Shown piece by piece: positions 37,580 through 46,155 of a stretch of 64,000 nt of DNA. This stretch comes from UBA7985 sp002711265 (lineage in GTDB: Bacteria > Pseudomonadota > Alphaproteobacteria > UBA7985): positions 186,001 through 250,000 of the forward strand of contig CBFIBS010000002.1 of the NCBI GenBank assembly GCA_965660945.1. Direction: 5' to 3'. The first letter of the stretch is position 1; every line of letters starts with the position of its first letter. The position numbers and the translations under genes were made by a program. Below the pieces are notes generated by a model, which did not search any database, was not told where the DNA came from, and saw only the letters and a program-made list of their open reading frames with translations.

Positions 37580-38920
37580 TCAGAGACCAGCCTGCAGCGC
37601 CGATGCAGCCCCCCGGTGGCGCGCCATGATGCCGTCCAGATCAGCGCCCACCAGCGCGCCGGCTTTCACCCGCCATTCGCCGGCAACCATGACCGCCTCG
37701 GCCCGGTGCGCGCCACAGACCACCAGCGCCGCCAGCGGATCCCCGGCCCCGCTGAAACGCGGCTCATCCAACCGGAACAGCGCGAGGTCCGCCGCCATGC
37801 CCGGTGCAATCCGGCCCAGCGCATCACGGCCAAGCAGCGCCGCCGACCCGGCCGTTCCCCACCGCAGTGCATCGCGCCACGACACCGCCGCTGAACCGTA
37901 CTTCAGCCGCTGCAGCAGCCAGGCCGCGCGCACCTCCTGCATCATGTTCGACGCATCGTTGGAGGCCGAACCATCGACGCCCAGCCCGACACCGACACCG
38001 GCGCTCTCCAGCTCGCAGGCGGAACAGATCCCGCTGGCAAGATGCATGTTGGAATGGCTACAGGACGCGACCCCCGCCCCGGCGCACGCCAGTCGGTCGC
38101 GCTCATCGGCGTTGAAGTGCACGCCATGAGCGTACCAGGCCTTGGTCTCCAGCCAGCCGCAGTCCTCGACATAGTCCAGCGGACGGCAGCCAAAGGTCGC
38201 CTCACAGAAGGCATTTTCATCCTCGGTCTCCGCGAGGTGCGTGTGCAGCAGCACGCCCCGCGCCCGCGCAAGCTCCGCCGAAGCCTGCATCAGCCCCCGG
38301 GTCACCGAAAACGGCGAGCACGGCGCGAGGGCAATCTGTGTCATGGCCAGTGGGTCCCGGTCGTGGAAGCGGTCGATCAGCCGGGCGCTGTCGGCGAGAA
38401 TGCTGTCCTCGTCCTGCACCACCGACTTGGGCGGCAACCCGCCGTCCTCGACCGACAGGCTCATCGAACCCCGGGTCAGGACGACGCGGATCCCCAGCGC
38501 CTGTGCTGCGGCTACCTGCCGGTCGATGGCATCCTCGTGCCCGGCGGGAAACACGTAGTGATGATCTGTGGTCGTGGTGCAGCCCGACAGCAGCAATTCC
38601 GCCATGGCCAGCTCACTGCTGGCCGAAACCATATCGGGGCTAAGCCTGGCCCAAACGGGGTAAAGCGCCTTGAGCCAGTCGAACAACTCCTTGTCCACTG
38701 CGCCGGGCAGCGCCCGCGTCAGGGTCTGATACATATGGTGATGGGTGTTGATCAGGCCGGGAATCAGTACCTGCTCACTGGCATCGTAGACCTGATCGTG
38801 GATCGGAATCTCGCCCAATGGCACCAGCTCGGCGATCCGCCCGCCCTCGACCACGAGGCCGCCATCGGCGGGCTGCTCGGCGAAGACGGCCAGCGGAGTC
38901 TGGATCCAGAGACGTGACAC
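37580..38920 (-). CDS. 8-oxoguanine deaminase-type amidohydrolase
   Basis: This 446-residue metal-dependent hydrolase of the amidohydrolase superfamily deaminates a purine or triazine ring. It has the N-terminal metal pair NTHHHMYQTLTRALPGAVD, TTTTDHHYVFP, a metal/proton-shuttle block LLHTHLAETEDENAFC, SHSNMHLASGI and the metal aspartate in LGVDGSASNDASNMM. The best family fit is 8-oxoguanine deaminase (related to hydroxydechloroatrazine ethylaminohydrolase and guanine deaminase). The start is GTG at 38920 after GGGGG; a longer frame would overlap the tRNA-Val gene. Its position before a complete ABC importer suggests purine import and catabolism. Confidence 0.82.
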   Translation of the reverse strand: MSRLWIQTPLAVFAEQPADGGLVVEGGRIAELVPLGEIPIHDQVYDASEQVLIPGLINTHHHMYQTLTRALPGAVDKELFDWLKALYPVWARLSPDMVSASSELAMAELLLSGCTTTTDHHYVFPAGHEDAIDRQVAAAQALGIRVVLTRGSMSLSVEDGGLPPKSVVQDEDSILADSARLIDRFHDRDPLAMTQIALAPCSPFSVTRGLMQASAELARARGVLLHTHLAETEDENAFCEATFGCRPLDYVEDCGWLETKAWYAHGVHFNADERDRLACAGAGVASCSHSNMHLASGICSACELESAGVGVGLGVDGSASNDASNMMQEVRAAWLLQRLKYGSAAVSWRDALRWGTAGSAALLGRDALGRIAPGMAADLALFRLDEPRFSGAGDPLAALVVCGAHRAEAVMVAGEWRVKAGALVGADLDGIMARHRGAASALQAGL

Positions 38921-38986
38921 AGCGCAATCCCCCTGCACGTTGAAGCCCTGAGGTTTGAAGCACTGTCCGGGGATGTCAAAGAGAAA

Positions 38987-39061
38987 TGGTGGGCGGTACT
39001 GGGATCGAACCAGTGGCCACCACGATGTCAACGTGGTGCTCTACCGCTGAGCTAACCGCCC
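38987..39061 (-). tRNA. tRNA-Val (anticodon GAC)
   Basis: On the minus strand the cloverleaf has acceptor GGGCGGT/ACCGCCC (5' end at 39061), D arm GCTC-AGCGGTA-GAGC, anticodon stem CCACG/CGTGG with anticodon GAC at 39027-39029, and T arm CTGG-TTCGATC-CCAG. CCA is encoded (38987-38989), unlike the tRNA-Arg in this window. It reads GTC/GTT codons. Confidence 0.96.
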
Positions 39062-39178
39062 AACCGAAGCCCGGACACTGCGGTCCGTCGCCAGAACAAG
39101 GGGCTTAGCCCCAAGCCTTGAGCTTGGCAATCCCTTGGTATGGGTTTTTTCCGGCTTCCTGTTTTTCGCCGCACGCCT

Positions 39179-40150
39179 ATGGTGACAGCCATGTCATCAC
39201 CGCCGCCCGTGTCTGTCGTCCGGCCCGAACAGCCATCACTACCTGTGGTGCTGTCCTGCCCACACGCAGGCACATTCCTGCCAGAGGAACTACGGCAGGC
39301 CAGTGCGCTCGACGACGATATCCTGTTGCAGGCGACCGATTTCGGGGTGCTGGACCTGATCGAACCTGCCGCTGCAGCGCTGTCCGTGCCGCTGGTCATC
39401 TGCGGCTACAGTCGCGCCTACTGCGACGTGAACCGCGACCGGGACGAGCTCGACCCCGGCCTGTTCGACGATGGCACCGACCTGCCACCCCACCGTAACC
39501 GCTCACCGCGCGTGCTGGCCGGGCTGGGCGTGGTGCCGACACTGATCGGCGGCAAGCAGAGCATCTATGGCGACCAGCGACTGTCGGCCGCCTCTGTCCG
39601 GCAGCGGCTGGACAGGGTCCATCGCGCCTACCACGAAGCCTTGGCCGAGCAACTGCGGCTGACCTGCGCGCAGTTCGGCCACGCCATCCTCGTCGACTGC
39701 CATTCGATGCCCGGCCTGTCGCCCTCTGCGACCCGGGGCCTGCGGCGGGACCGCAACCCCTTCCGCCTGCGCCACGTCCCGGGCGAGGGGCAGGGGCTTT
39801 CCACCGGCGCGGTCGATGCCGTGCTCGGCGACCGCTTCGGCACCACCTGCGCCAAGCCGGTGGTGCTGTCGGTGCTGCACAGGCTTTGGAATTCGGGGCT
39901 GATCGTGGAATGGAACCGGCCCTACGCCGGGGGTTACATCATCCAGCACCACGGCGACCCCAAGGCCGGGGTGCATGCGCTGCAGGTTGAACTCTCCCGC
40001 GACCTCTATCTCGATAAGGCGCTACAGCCGACCGCCAATCACGCTGATGTCGCTGCCATGGTGCTGTCGCTGATCGAGCGGCTCGGGGCGCTGGACCCGG
40101 CGGTGCTGAGCGACCCCAGCCTGTTCGAGGGCGAGGACAGCCTTGCCTGA
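39179..40150 (+). CDS. N-formylglutamate amidohydrolase (FGase) family protein
   Basis: This 323-residue Zn-dependent hydrolase is of the FGase family, typically hydrolysing N-formylglutamate or N-formyl/acyl-amino acids at the end of histidine degradation. Family marks are VVLSCPHAGTFLPEEL, YSRAYCDVNRDRDELDPGLF, the central LVDCHSMPGLSP (metal ligands) and the late NRPYAGGYIIQHHGDPKAGVHALQVE, where His and Glu are expected catalytic residues. I used the ATG at 39179; in-frame ATGs at 39140 and 39191 are alternatives. A second member is encoded at 56937. It ends six bases before the 3' end of the convergent dauA-like gene. Confidence 0.87.
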   Translation: MVTAMSSPPPVSVVRPEQPSLPVVLSCPHAGTFLPEELRQASALDDDILLQATDFGVLDLIEPAAAALSVPLVICGYSRAYCDVNRDRDELDPGLFDDGTDLPPHRNRSPRVLAGLGVVPTLIGGKQSIYGDQRLSAASVRQRLDRVHRAYHEALAEQLRLTCAQFGHAILVDCHSMPGLSPSATRGLRRDRNPFRLRHVPGEGQGLSTGAVDAVLGDRFGTTCAKPVVLSVLHRLWNSGLIVEWNRPYAGGYIIQHHGDPKAGVHALQVELSRDLYLDKALQPTANHADVAAMVLSLIERLGALDPAVLSDPSLFEGEDSLA

Positions 40151-40156
40151 TCGGGG

Positions 40157-41290
40157 TCAGGCTGAGAGACGCTCCGGCGCAAGGGTCGCCAGATCCACCC
40201 CCTCATCGACCATGGCCTGCGGCAGCGGTTTGCCCAGCACCAAGGCCGCGGCCAGCTCCCCAAGCGCGGGTGAAGTCTGGATGCCGTAGCCCCCCTGCCC
40301 CGCGAGCCAGAAAAAGCCCGGCACCTCGGCCGAATAGCCTGCGACCGGGCATTTATCCGCGACGAAGCTGCGCAGCCCCGCCCAGCGGGTCTCAATCCGG
40401 CCAACGCGAAAGTCGAAGGCGCGCTCAACCCGATCGACGCAGATGGCGATGTCGAGCTCATCGGGCTGCACGTCGCTGGGGACGTCGTGGTCTTCGTTGG
40501 CAGGCGACAGCAGCAGCTGCCCGGCCACGGGTTTGACGTAGAACTCCTCCTGCACGTCCACCACGATCGGCCAGCCGCCGACCTCGGCCCCGTCCGGTGC
40601 GGCAATCTGCATGGCGGTGCGACGCTTGGGGATCAGCCCGATGGGCTCAGCCCCGGCCATCTGCCCCAGCGCATCGGCCCAGGCACCGGCGGCGTTGACC
40701 ACGCGCGGCGCTTCGAACTGGCCCGCCGTGGTATGCACCCGCCAGCCTTCGCCGAGCTGTTCGAGCGACAGCACTTCGGCCTTGGTCACTGTCGTGCAAC
40801 CCCGGGCGCGGGCGCGGCGCAGAAACCCCTGATGTAGGGTCGCGACGTCGATGTCCTCGCAGTTCACATCATAGAGCCCGGCGGCGGCGTAGCCCTCGCT
40901 CACCAGCGGCTGCAGACTGCGGATTCCGGCCTCGTCGAGCTCTTCGAAACTGCCCTCGGCACGCAGCTCGTCGTGGAGCTCCTGCATCGCCGGCAGCTGG
41001 TCTTCGCGCGCGACGAACAGGGCACCGCGCGGCGACAGGATCGGGCTGTCCGCAAAGCCCTCGGGCGGGCTGGACATGAAGGCTGCCGAAGCGCGCGTCA
41101 GCGCCCGGATCGGTGCAGGCCCGTAGACCGGCGCGAACAGCGCCGCTGACCGCCCTGTGGTGTGATAGCCAGGCTGGGGCTCACGTTCGAGCAGCACTAC
41201 CTTGCAGTCGGCCGCCAGCGCATCGGCCGCCGACGCGCCAGCTATGCCGGCACCGATCACGATCACGTCTGTCCGGGTTACCTCAGTCAT
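40157..41290 (-). CDS. DauA-type D-amino acid (D-arginine) dehydrogenase
   Basis: This 377-residue FAD enzyme has FAD-binding VIVIGAGIAGASAADALAAD followed by LEREPQPGYHTTGRSAALFAPVYG, and a C-terminal FFWLAGQGGYGIQTSPALGELAA. The GYHxTGRSAA block, with an invariant His, is that of D-arginine dehydrogenase DauA, a broad D-amino acid dehydrogenase that passes electrons to a quinone. The substrate could also be another D-amino acid or hydroxy-acid. The ATG at 41290 is used (MTEVTRTDV). It lies between the FGase gene (convergent) and the VOC-cupin gene (same strand, 57 bases upstream). Confidence 0.82.
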   Translation of the reverse strand: MTEVTRTDVIVIGAGIAGASAADALAADCKVVLLEREPQPGYHTTGRSAALFAPVYGPAPIRALTRASAAFMSSPPEGFADSPILSPRGALFVAREDQLPAMQELHDELRAEGSFEELDEAGIRSLQPLVSEGYAAAGLYDVNCEDIDVATLHQGFLRRARARGCTTVTKAEVLSLEQLGEGWRVHTTAGQFEAPRVVNAAGAWADALGQMAGAEPIGLIPKRRTAMQIAAPDGAEVGGWPIVVDVQEEFYVKPVAGQLLLSPANEDHDVPSDVQPDELDIAICVDRVERAFDFRVGRIETRWAGLRSFVADKCPVAGYSAEVPGFFWLAGQGGYGIQTSPALGELAAALVLGKPLPQAMVDEGVDLATLAPERLSA

Positions 41291-41347
41291 CGCAGCAGGC
41301 CTCTCCCTCAAGCTGAAACTCGCGCCAGCCTGACGGCTCCAGCAGCG

Positions 41348-42433
41348 CTAGGCAAGATGCGTTTCGAAGGCACCAGGCAGGGAAACTTCGAGCAATTCTA
41401 GATCGTCGCTCGGCTCGCTGTAGGTCGTAACCATATCCGGCGGCACCACGAAGGCATCACCGGGCGACAGCCGGTGGGATGCGCCGTTTTCACCCAGCAG
41501 GGTCATCCCGCCTTCCATCACGAAGGTGAACAGGATGTCGCTGGTATGCCGGGTCGGCTGCGTCGGCGTGCCCTTGGATCGCACGACCTCGACCCCAGCG
41601 ACGTTCCGGGTGTTGGCGGCGATTGTGGTGTCACGGGAGATGAACCCGGGAATGCGGAAGTCCTGCCACGCTGCATCCTCGGCACGATGGTGCACGAAGC
41701 GCTGGCCCTGAAATTCCCGGTCCGGGCGGAAATCAGGGGTCGGCAGCTTCATGCTGTGATCCAGCGTGGTGACGTGCTCGGCCGGAACACCGATCTCGAT
41801 AACCTCGATATTGTCGCTGGCGTAAAGCACCTGATGACGGATTTCAGGCGGCTGGATCACGCAGTTCCCGGCAAACAGGCGGAAGGGCTTGCCCTGATCC
41901 TCGTAGACCAGATCGACCCAGCCCCGGTAGCAGAAGATCAGCTGGAACCCGACGGTGTGATAGTGCACCGAGTCCGGCACCGGCCCACCATCGGGAATGC
42001 GGATATGGCTGGCGATGATGGAGCCACCGAGGCGGTCGGGGATCAGATCGCGATAGTGCATGCCCGCGCGCCCGATGACCCAAGGCGCCTGATCCGCCAA
42101 CCGTCGCACCATGAAGCTGTGCTGGGTCTCCGGCATGATCAGCGGTGGGTTCAGCGGCGCAATCTCAATCTCGGTGCCGTTGGGCGCGGTCAGGCTGGCG
42201 GCACCGTCGGCAAAGGTCGATGGGTCTTCGGCCAGAATTCGGATCTTGCCCGGCTGCGTGGTCGCATCCTTGTCCACCCGCACCCGCAGCCCATGCCCGG
42301 AAAACACGGCCACCGAAGGATCATCGGCGGGGAAGATCGTATCCATGCGCATCCCCAGCACGTTCTGGAAGAATGGAATGTCGTCACGGAGTTCTTGGGT
42401 CGGGAGAACGATTTCGGCTTGTACCTGGGCCAT
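41348..42433 (-). CDS. VOC-bicupin fusion protein
   Basis: This 361-residue protein joins an N-terminal VOC-like domain (about 1-95, QAEIVLPTQELRDDIPFFQNVLGMRMDTIFPADDPSVAVFSGHGLR) to two cupin domains. The first cupin spans about 135-230 with HYHTVGFQLIFCYRGWVDLVYED and QPPEIRHQVLYASDN, where metal ligands H..H and later H are visible. The second (about 285-350) has the strand FTFVMEGGMTLLGENGASHRLSPGDAFVVPP, with no clear His set. No enzyme family can be assigned. Bicupins with VOC domains could act in ring cleavage or ureide chemistry; that is guesswork. Located between the DauA-type gene and a divergent GNAT. Confidence 0.75.
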   Translation of the reverse strand: MAQVQAEIVLPTQELRDDIPFFQNVLGMRMDTIFPADDPSVAVFSGHGLRVRVDKDATTQPGKIRILAEDPSTFADGAASLTAPNGTEIEIAPLNPPLIMPETQHSFMVRRLADQAPWVIGRAGMHYRDLIPDRLGGSIIASHIRIPDGGPVPDSVHYHTVGFQLIFCYRGWVDLVYEDQGKPFRLFAGNCVIQPPEIRHQVLYASDNIEVIEIGVPAEHVTTLDHSMKLPTPDFRPDREFQGQRFVHHRAEDAAWQDFRIPGFISRDTTIAANTRNVAGVEVVRSKGTPTQPTRHTSDILFTFVMEGGMTLLGENGASHRLSPGDAFVVPPDMVTTYSEPSDDLELLEVSLPGAFETHLA

Positions 42434-42531
42434 GGGACTTCTTTGTTTTCAGACGTGGACGGAGACTGTTGTAAGAAAGTACACCGCAGAGCGCAAAAAT
42501 CATCACCCGTGCGACGAGGATGCCGAAGACC

Positions 42532-43065
42532 ATGACCCCGACCCTGCGCCCGGTGAACCCGGCGCGCGACGCCGACGCCCTCGCTGCGATCTACGCGCCG
42601 TTCGTGCTGAACACCTTCATCAGTTTCGAGGAAGTGCCGCCGACACCCGCCGAGATGCAGGCCCGCGCCGAAGCTGTGCTGGACAAGGGCCTGCCCTACC
42701 TCGTCGCCGAAGATGCCGCGACCGGCCGGATCATCGGCTATGCCTACGCCAGCCCCTACCGCCCTCGGACGGCCTACCGGTTCTCCGTGGAAAGCTCGAT
42801 CTACGTCCACCCGGATGCACAGGGACTTGGGCTGGGTCGGCGGCTGATGGATGCGGTCACCGACCGCTGTCGCGAGTTGGGCATGAAGACCATGCTGGCC
42901 GTCGCCAGTCTCGACCCCGACATCGCCATTGAAGACAATCCGTCGGTGCGGTTTCACCGCGGCTATGGCTTCGAGCAAGTCGGTTTCCTCACCGATATCG
43001 GCCGCAAATTCGGCAAATGGGCGCCCACGGTGCTGTTTCAGCTGGCGCTGGATCCCCTAGGCTGA
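42532..43065 (+). CDS. Phosphinothricin acetyltransferase-like GNAT
   Basis: This 177-residue GNAT has the Pat/YwnH-type start TPTLRPVNPARDADALAAIYAPFVLNTFISFEEVPPT, YLVAEDAATGRIIGYAYASPYRPRTAYRFSVESSIYVHPDAQGLGLGRRLMDAV (acetyl-CoA loop) and NPSVRFHRGYGFEQVGFLTDIGRKFG. The family acetylates amine-containing amino acid analogues such as methionine sulfoximine; the natural substrate here is unknown. I chose ATG 42532, 11 bases after GAGGA, rather than ATG 42520. It is divergent from the VOC-bicupin gene. Confidence 0.88.
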   Translation: MTPTLRPVNPARDADALAAIYAPFVLNTFISFEEVPPTPAEMQARAEAVLDKGLPYLVAEDAATGRIIGYAYASPYRPRTAYRFSVESSIYVHPDAQGLGLGRRLMDAVTDRCRELGMKTMLAVASLDPDIAIEDNPSVRFHRGYGFEQVGFLTDIGRKFGKWAPTVLFQLALDPLG

Positions 43066-43120
43066 CCGGCGCAGTGACCGGTTGGCCACCGGCCTGCAAG
43101 CCGCCTCTCGGCCATGGGCA

Positions 43121-43159
43121 GAAAAAAAGGGCCCGAAACCATTGAAGGCTCGGACCCTT
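43121..43159 (-). terminator. Rho-independent terminator on the minus strand
   Basis: Minus-strand AAGGGTCCGA (43150-43159) pairs with TCGGGCCCTT (43127-43136) around a 13-base loop and is followed by a run of seven T (43122-43128). No annotated minus-strand gene precedes it within 1.5 kb, so it most likely ends the transcript containing the 12-codon ORF. Confidence 0.75.
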
Positions 43160-43327
43160 CGAGGGGGAGGAAACGCTGAAAGCGCATTAGAAAAGCAACG
43201 CAATTGAGTTGCTCTGCTCACTTTCGCGAATCAGGGTAGGTCTTCCCGAGTCCCGAGCAAGAATCGAAGACCCATGTTGCCGCCGTTTTAATCAAAAACA
43301 GGTATATCTGTTGCATAGAGGCACCAA

Positions 43328-43366
43328 TTATGCGTTTTTAGCGGCCTTAAAGCGTGTTTTTTTCAT
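43328..43366 (-). CDS. Twelve-codon mini-ORF with strong ribosome binding site (possible leader peptide or small RNA)
   Basis: The minus strand reads CAGGAGAG-AACC-ATG, a near-ideal ribosome site, followed by MKKTRFKAAKNA and TAA (43328-43330). Seven of 12 residues are charged or polar, with a basic N-terminal half and no membrane segment. The terminator at 43121-43159 lies about 170 bases downstream, so the predicted transcript is about 250 bases. There is no downstream gene to be attenuated on this strand. It may be a small regulatory RNA that happens to be translated, or a genuine micropeptide. The ORF is far below usual annotation limits. Confidence 0.4.
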   Translation of the reverse strand: MKKTRFKAAKNA

Positions 43367-44903
43367 GGTTCTCTCCTGAAAAGTGTGTCGCGTCGCTTTC
43401 TTCTAATTTTATATTGTTTCGGAGAATTTCCGATTCTCAGAGTCTTAGGTGCTCGAGTCGCAGATCAGAACCCACCAAGCGCGATAGTCTCCGCTTGTTA
43501 ACGTAATAATTCTGGTGTCGAAGGACTGTTCACCTGCTGATCTGTGCGGGTCAACAGGCGCTCAGAGGGACCATGACGCAACAAAAACCGCTGTCTTCCA
43601 AGGCCCTACGCCCCATTACCCACGGCCGGGTCGTCGCCGTGGCCTTTCCGGCCTTCCTTAGCGGCATTACCGAACCGCTGCTGTCACTGGCCGACGTGGC
43701 CATCGTGGGACAGCTGGAAACGGCCGGCCTGCAGGGTGGGGTCGCCCTCGCCAGTCAGATTTTCACATTCACCTTCTGGACACTCGGTTTCCTGCGCCTG
43801 TCGACCGGCGGCTACACCGCGCAGGCTTTCGGTGAGCAGAATGAGCAAAGGCTGTTCGCCGTGCTATGGCGGGGCCTGATCATTGCCGGCTTTGGCGGGG
43901 CCTTGCTGTGGCTACTGGCCCCCCTGTTCTGGTTCGGCCTGAACAGTGTCATGGGCTGGCAGACCGACCTGCAGCCTTCGGTGGAGACCTATCTCGGCAT
44001 TCGGATCTGGGCGGCCCCAGCGGTCCTGTTCAGCTACGTCTGCTTCGGCTGGCTGGTCGGGCAGCAGCGGACCGGACTGGTGCTGTTGCTCCAAGCCTTC
44101 ATAAACCTGACCAACATCGCGGTGTCTGCGTGGCTGGTGCTGGTGCTCGATATGGGCGTGGCCGGGGTGGCGCTGGGCAGTGTCATCGCCAGCTATGCCG
44201 GGGTCGCGCTGGGCGGGCTGATCCTGCTCCGCCTCGGCATCGTCGGCCGCGCAGGCAGGTCCGGGCTCGACGGCATCTGGCAGCGGGCGGATTGGCTCAA
44301 GCTGTTCTCCACCAACGCCAATTTCTTCCTGCGTAGCCTCGCGTTCGCTGTGGCCTTCCTCGTACTGTTCAAAGCCGCCGACTGGCTGGACCAGCGCGGG
44401 GGGCTGGATGGTGTCAACGCCGATACCCTCGCCGTCCTGTGGCAGATGTTCGGCCTGATCGTCTATGGCATGGACGCCTTCGCCGTCGCTGCTGAAGCCT
44501 TCTCGGGCGAGGCCGTGGGCGCAGGGCGGCGTGACCGGCTGCGGCGTTCAACCCGGCTGGTGGTGTTCTGGTCGCTGGTGTCGTCGGTGATCGCGGCGGG
44601 GATTTTCGCCACAGCGGGGAGCTGGGCGCTTGCCTACATCACTAAACTGCCAGAAGTGCTCGCGCTCAGTCGGGAGCTCATGCCCTACATTTACCTCAGC
44701 GGGTTCTACATGACCGCAGCCTTCATGCTCGACGGTATCTTTCTCGGCGCGACCCGGGCTGGCGACATGCGGGATTCGGTGATTGCCGGGCTGGTGGTCC
44801 AGACGGCTCTGGTGCTGGTGCTGGTGCCTTGGCTGGGCATGCACGGCCTGTTCATCAGCGTCGTCGGCTTCATGACCGCGCGCGGCGTGGTGCTAATGCT
44901 GCG

Positions 44904-46040
<1,137 letters not shown>

Positions 46041-46155
46041 GCCCTTGTTTATCAGAGCTTTATGACCGCTTTCCACCCTCGCCGAACCCATTTCCGCCAT
46101 GACTTTGGGACAGACTGCGTTCACTCTGGGCACCGACAAAACGTGGAATGGGTCA

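Larger units (their letters stand above)
43066..43572. other. AT-rich intergenic region between GNAT and MATE genes
   Basis: Contrasting with the GC-rich surroundings, this 507-base region holds a minus-strand mini-gene with its terminator (see 43328-43366 and 43121-43159). From about 43380 to 43440 there are AT-rich promoter-like sequences on the minus strand, and 43440-43572 is the plus-strand leader of the MATE gene. Confidence 0.55.

Noticed and set aside
43218..43316. 32-codon ORF on the minus strand downstream of the 12-codon ORF
   Set aside because: It has no ribosome binding site and no family features; only the shorter upstream ORF is supported.
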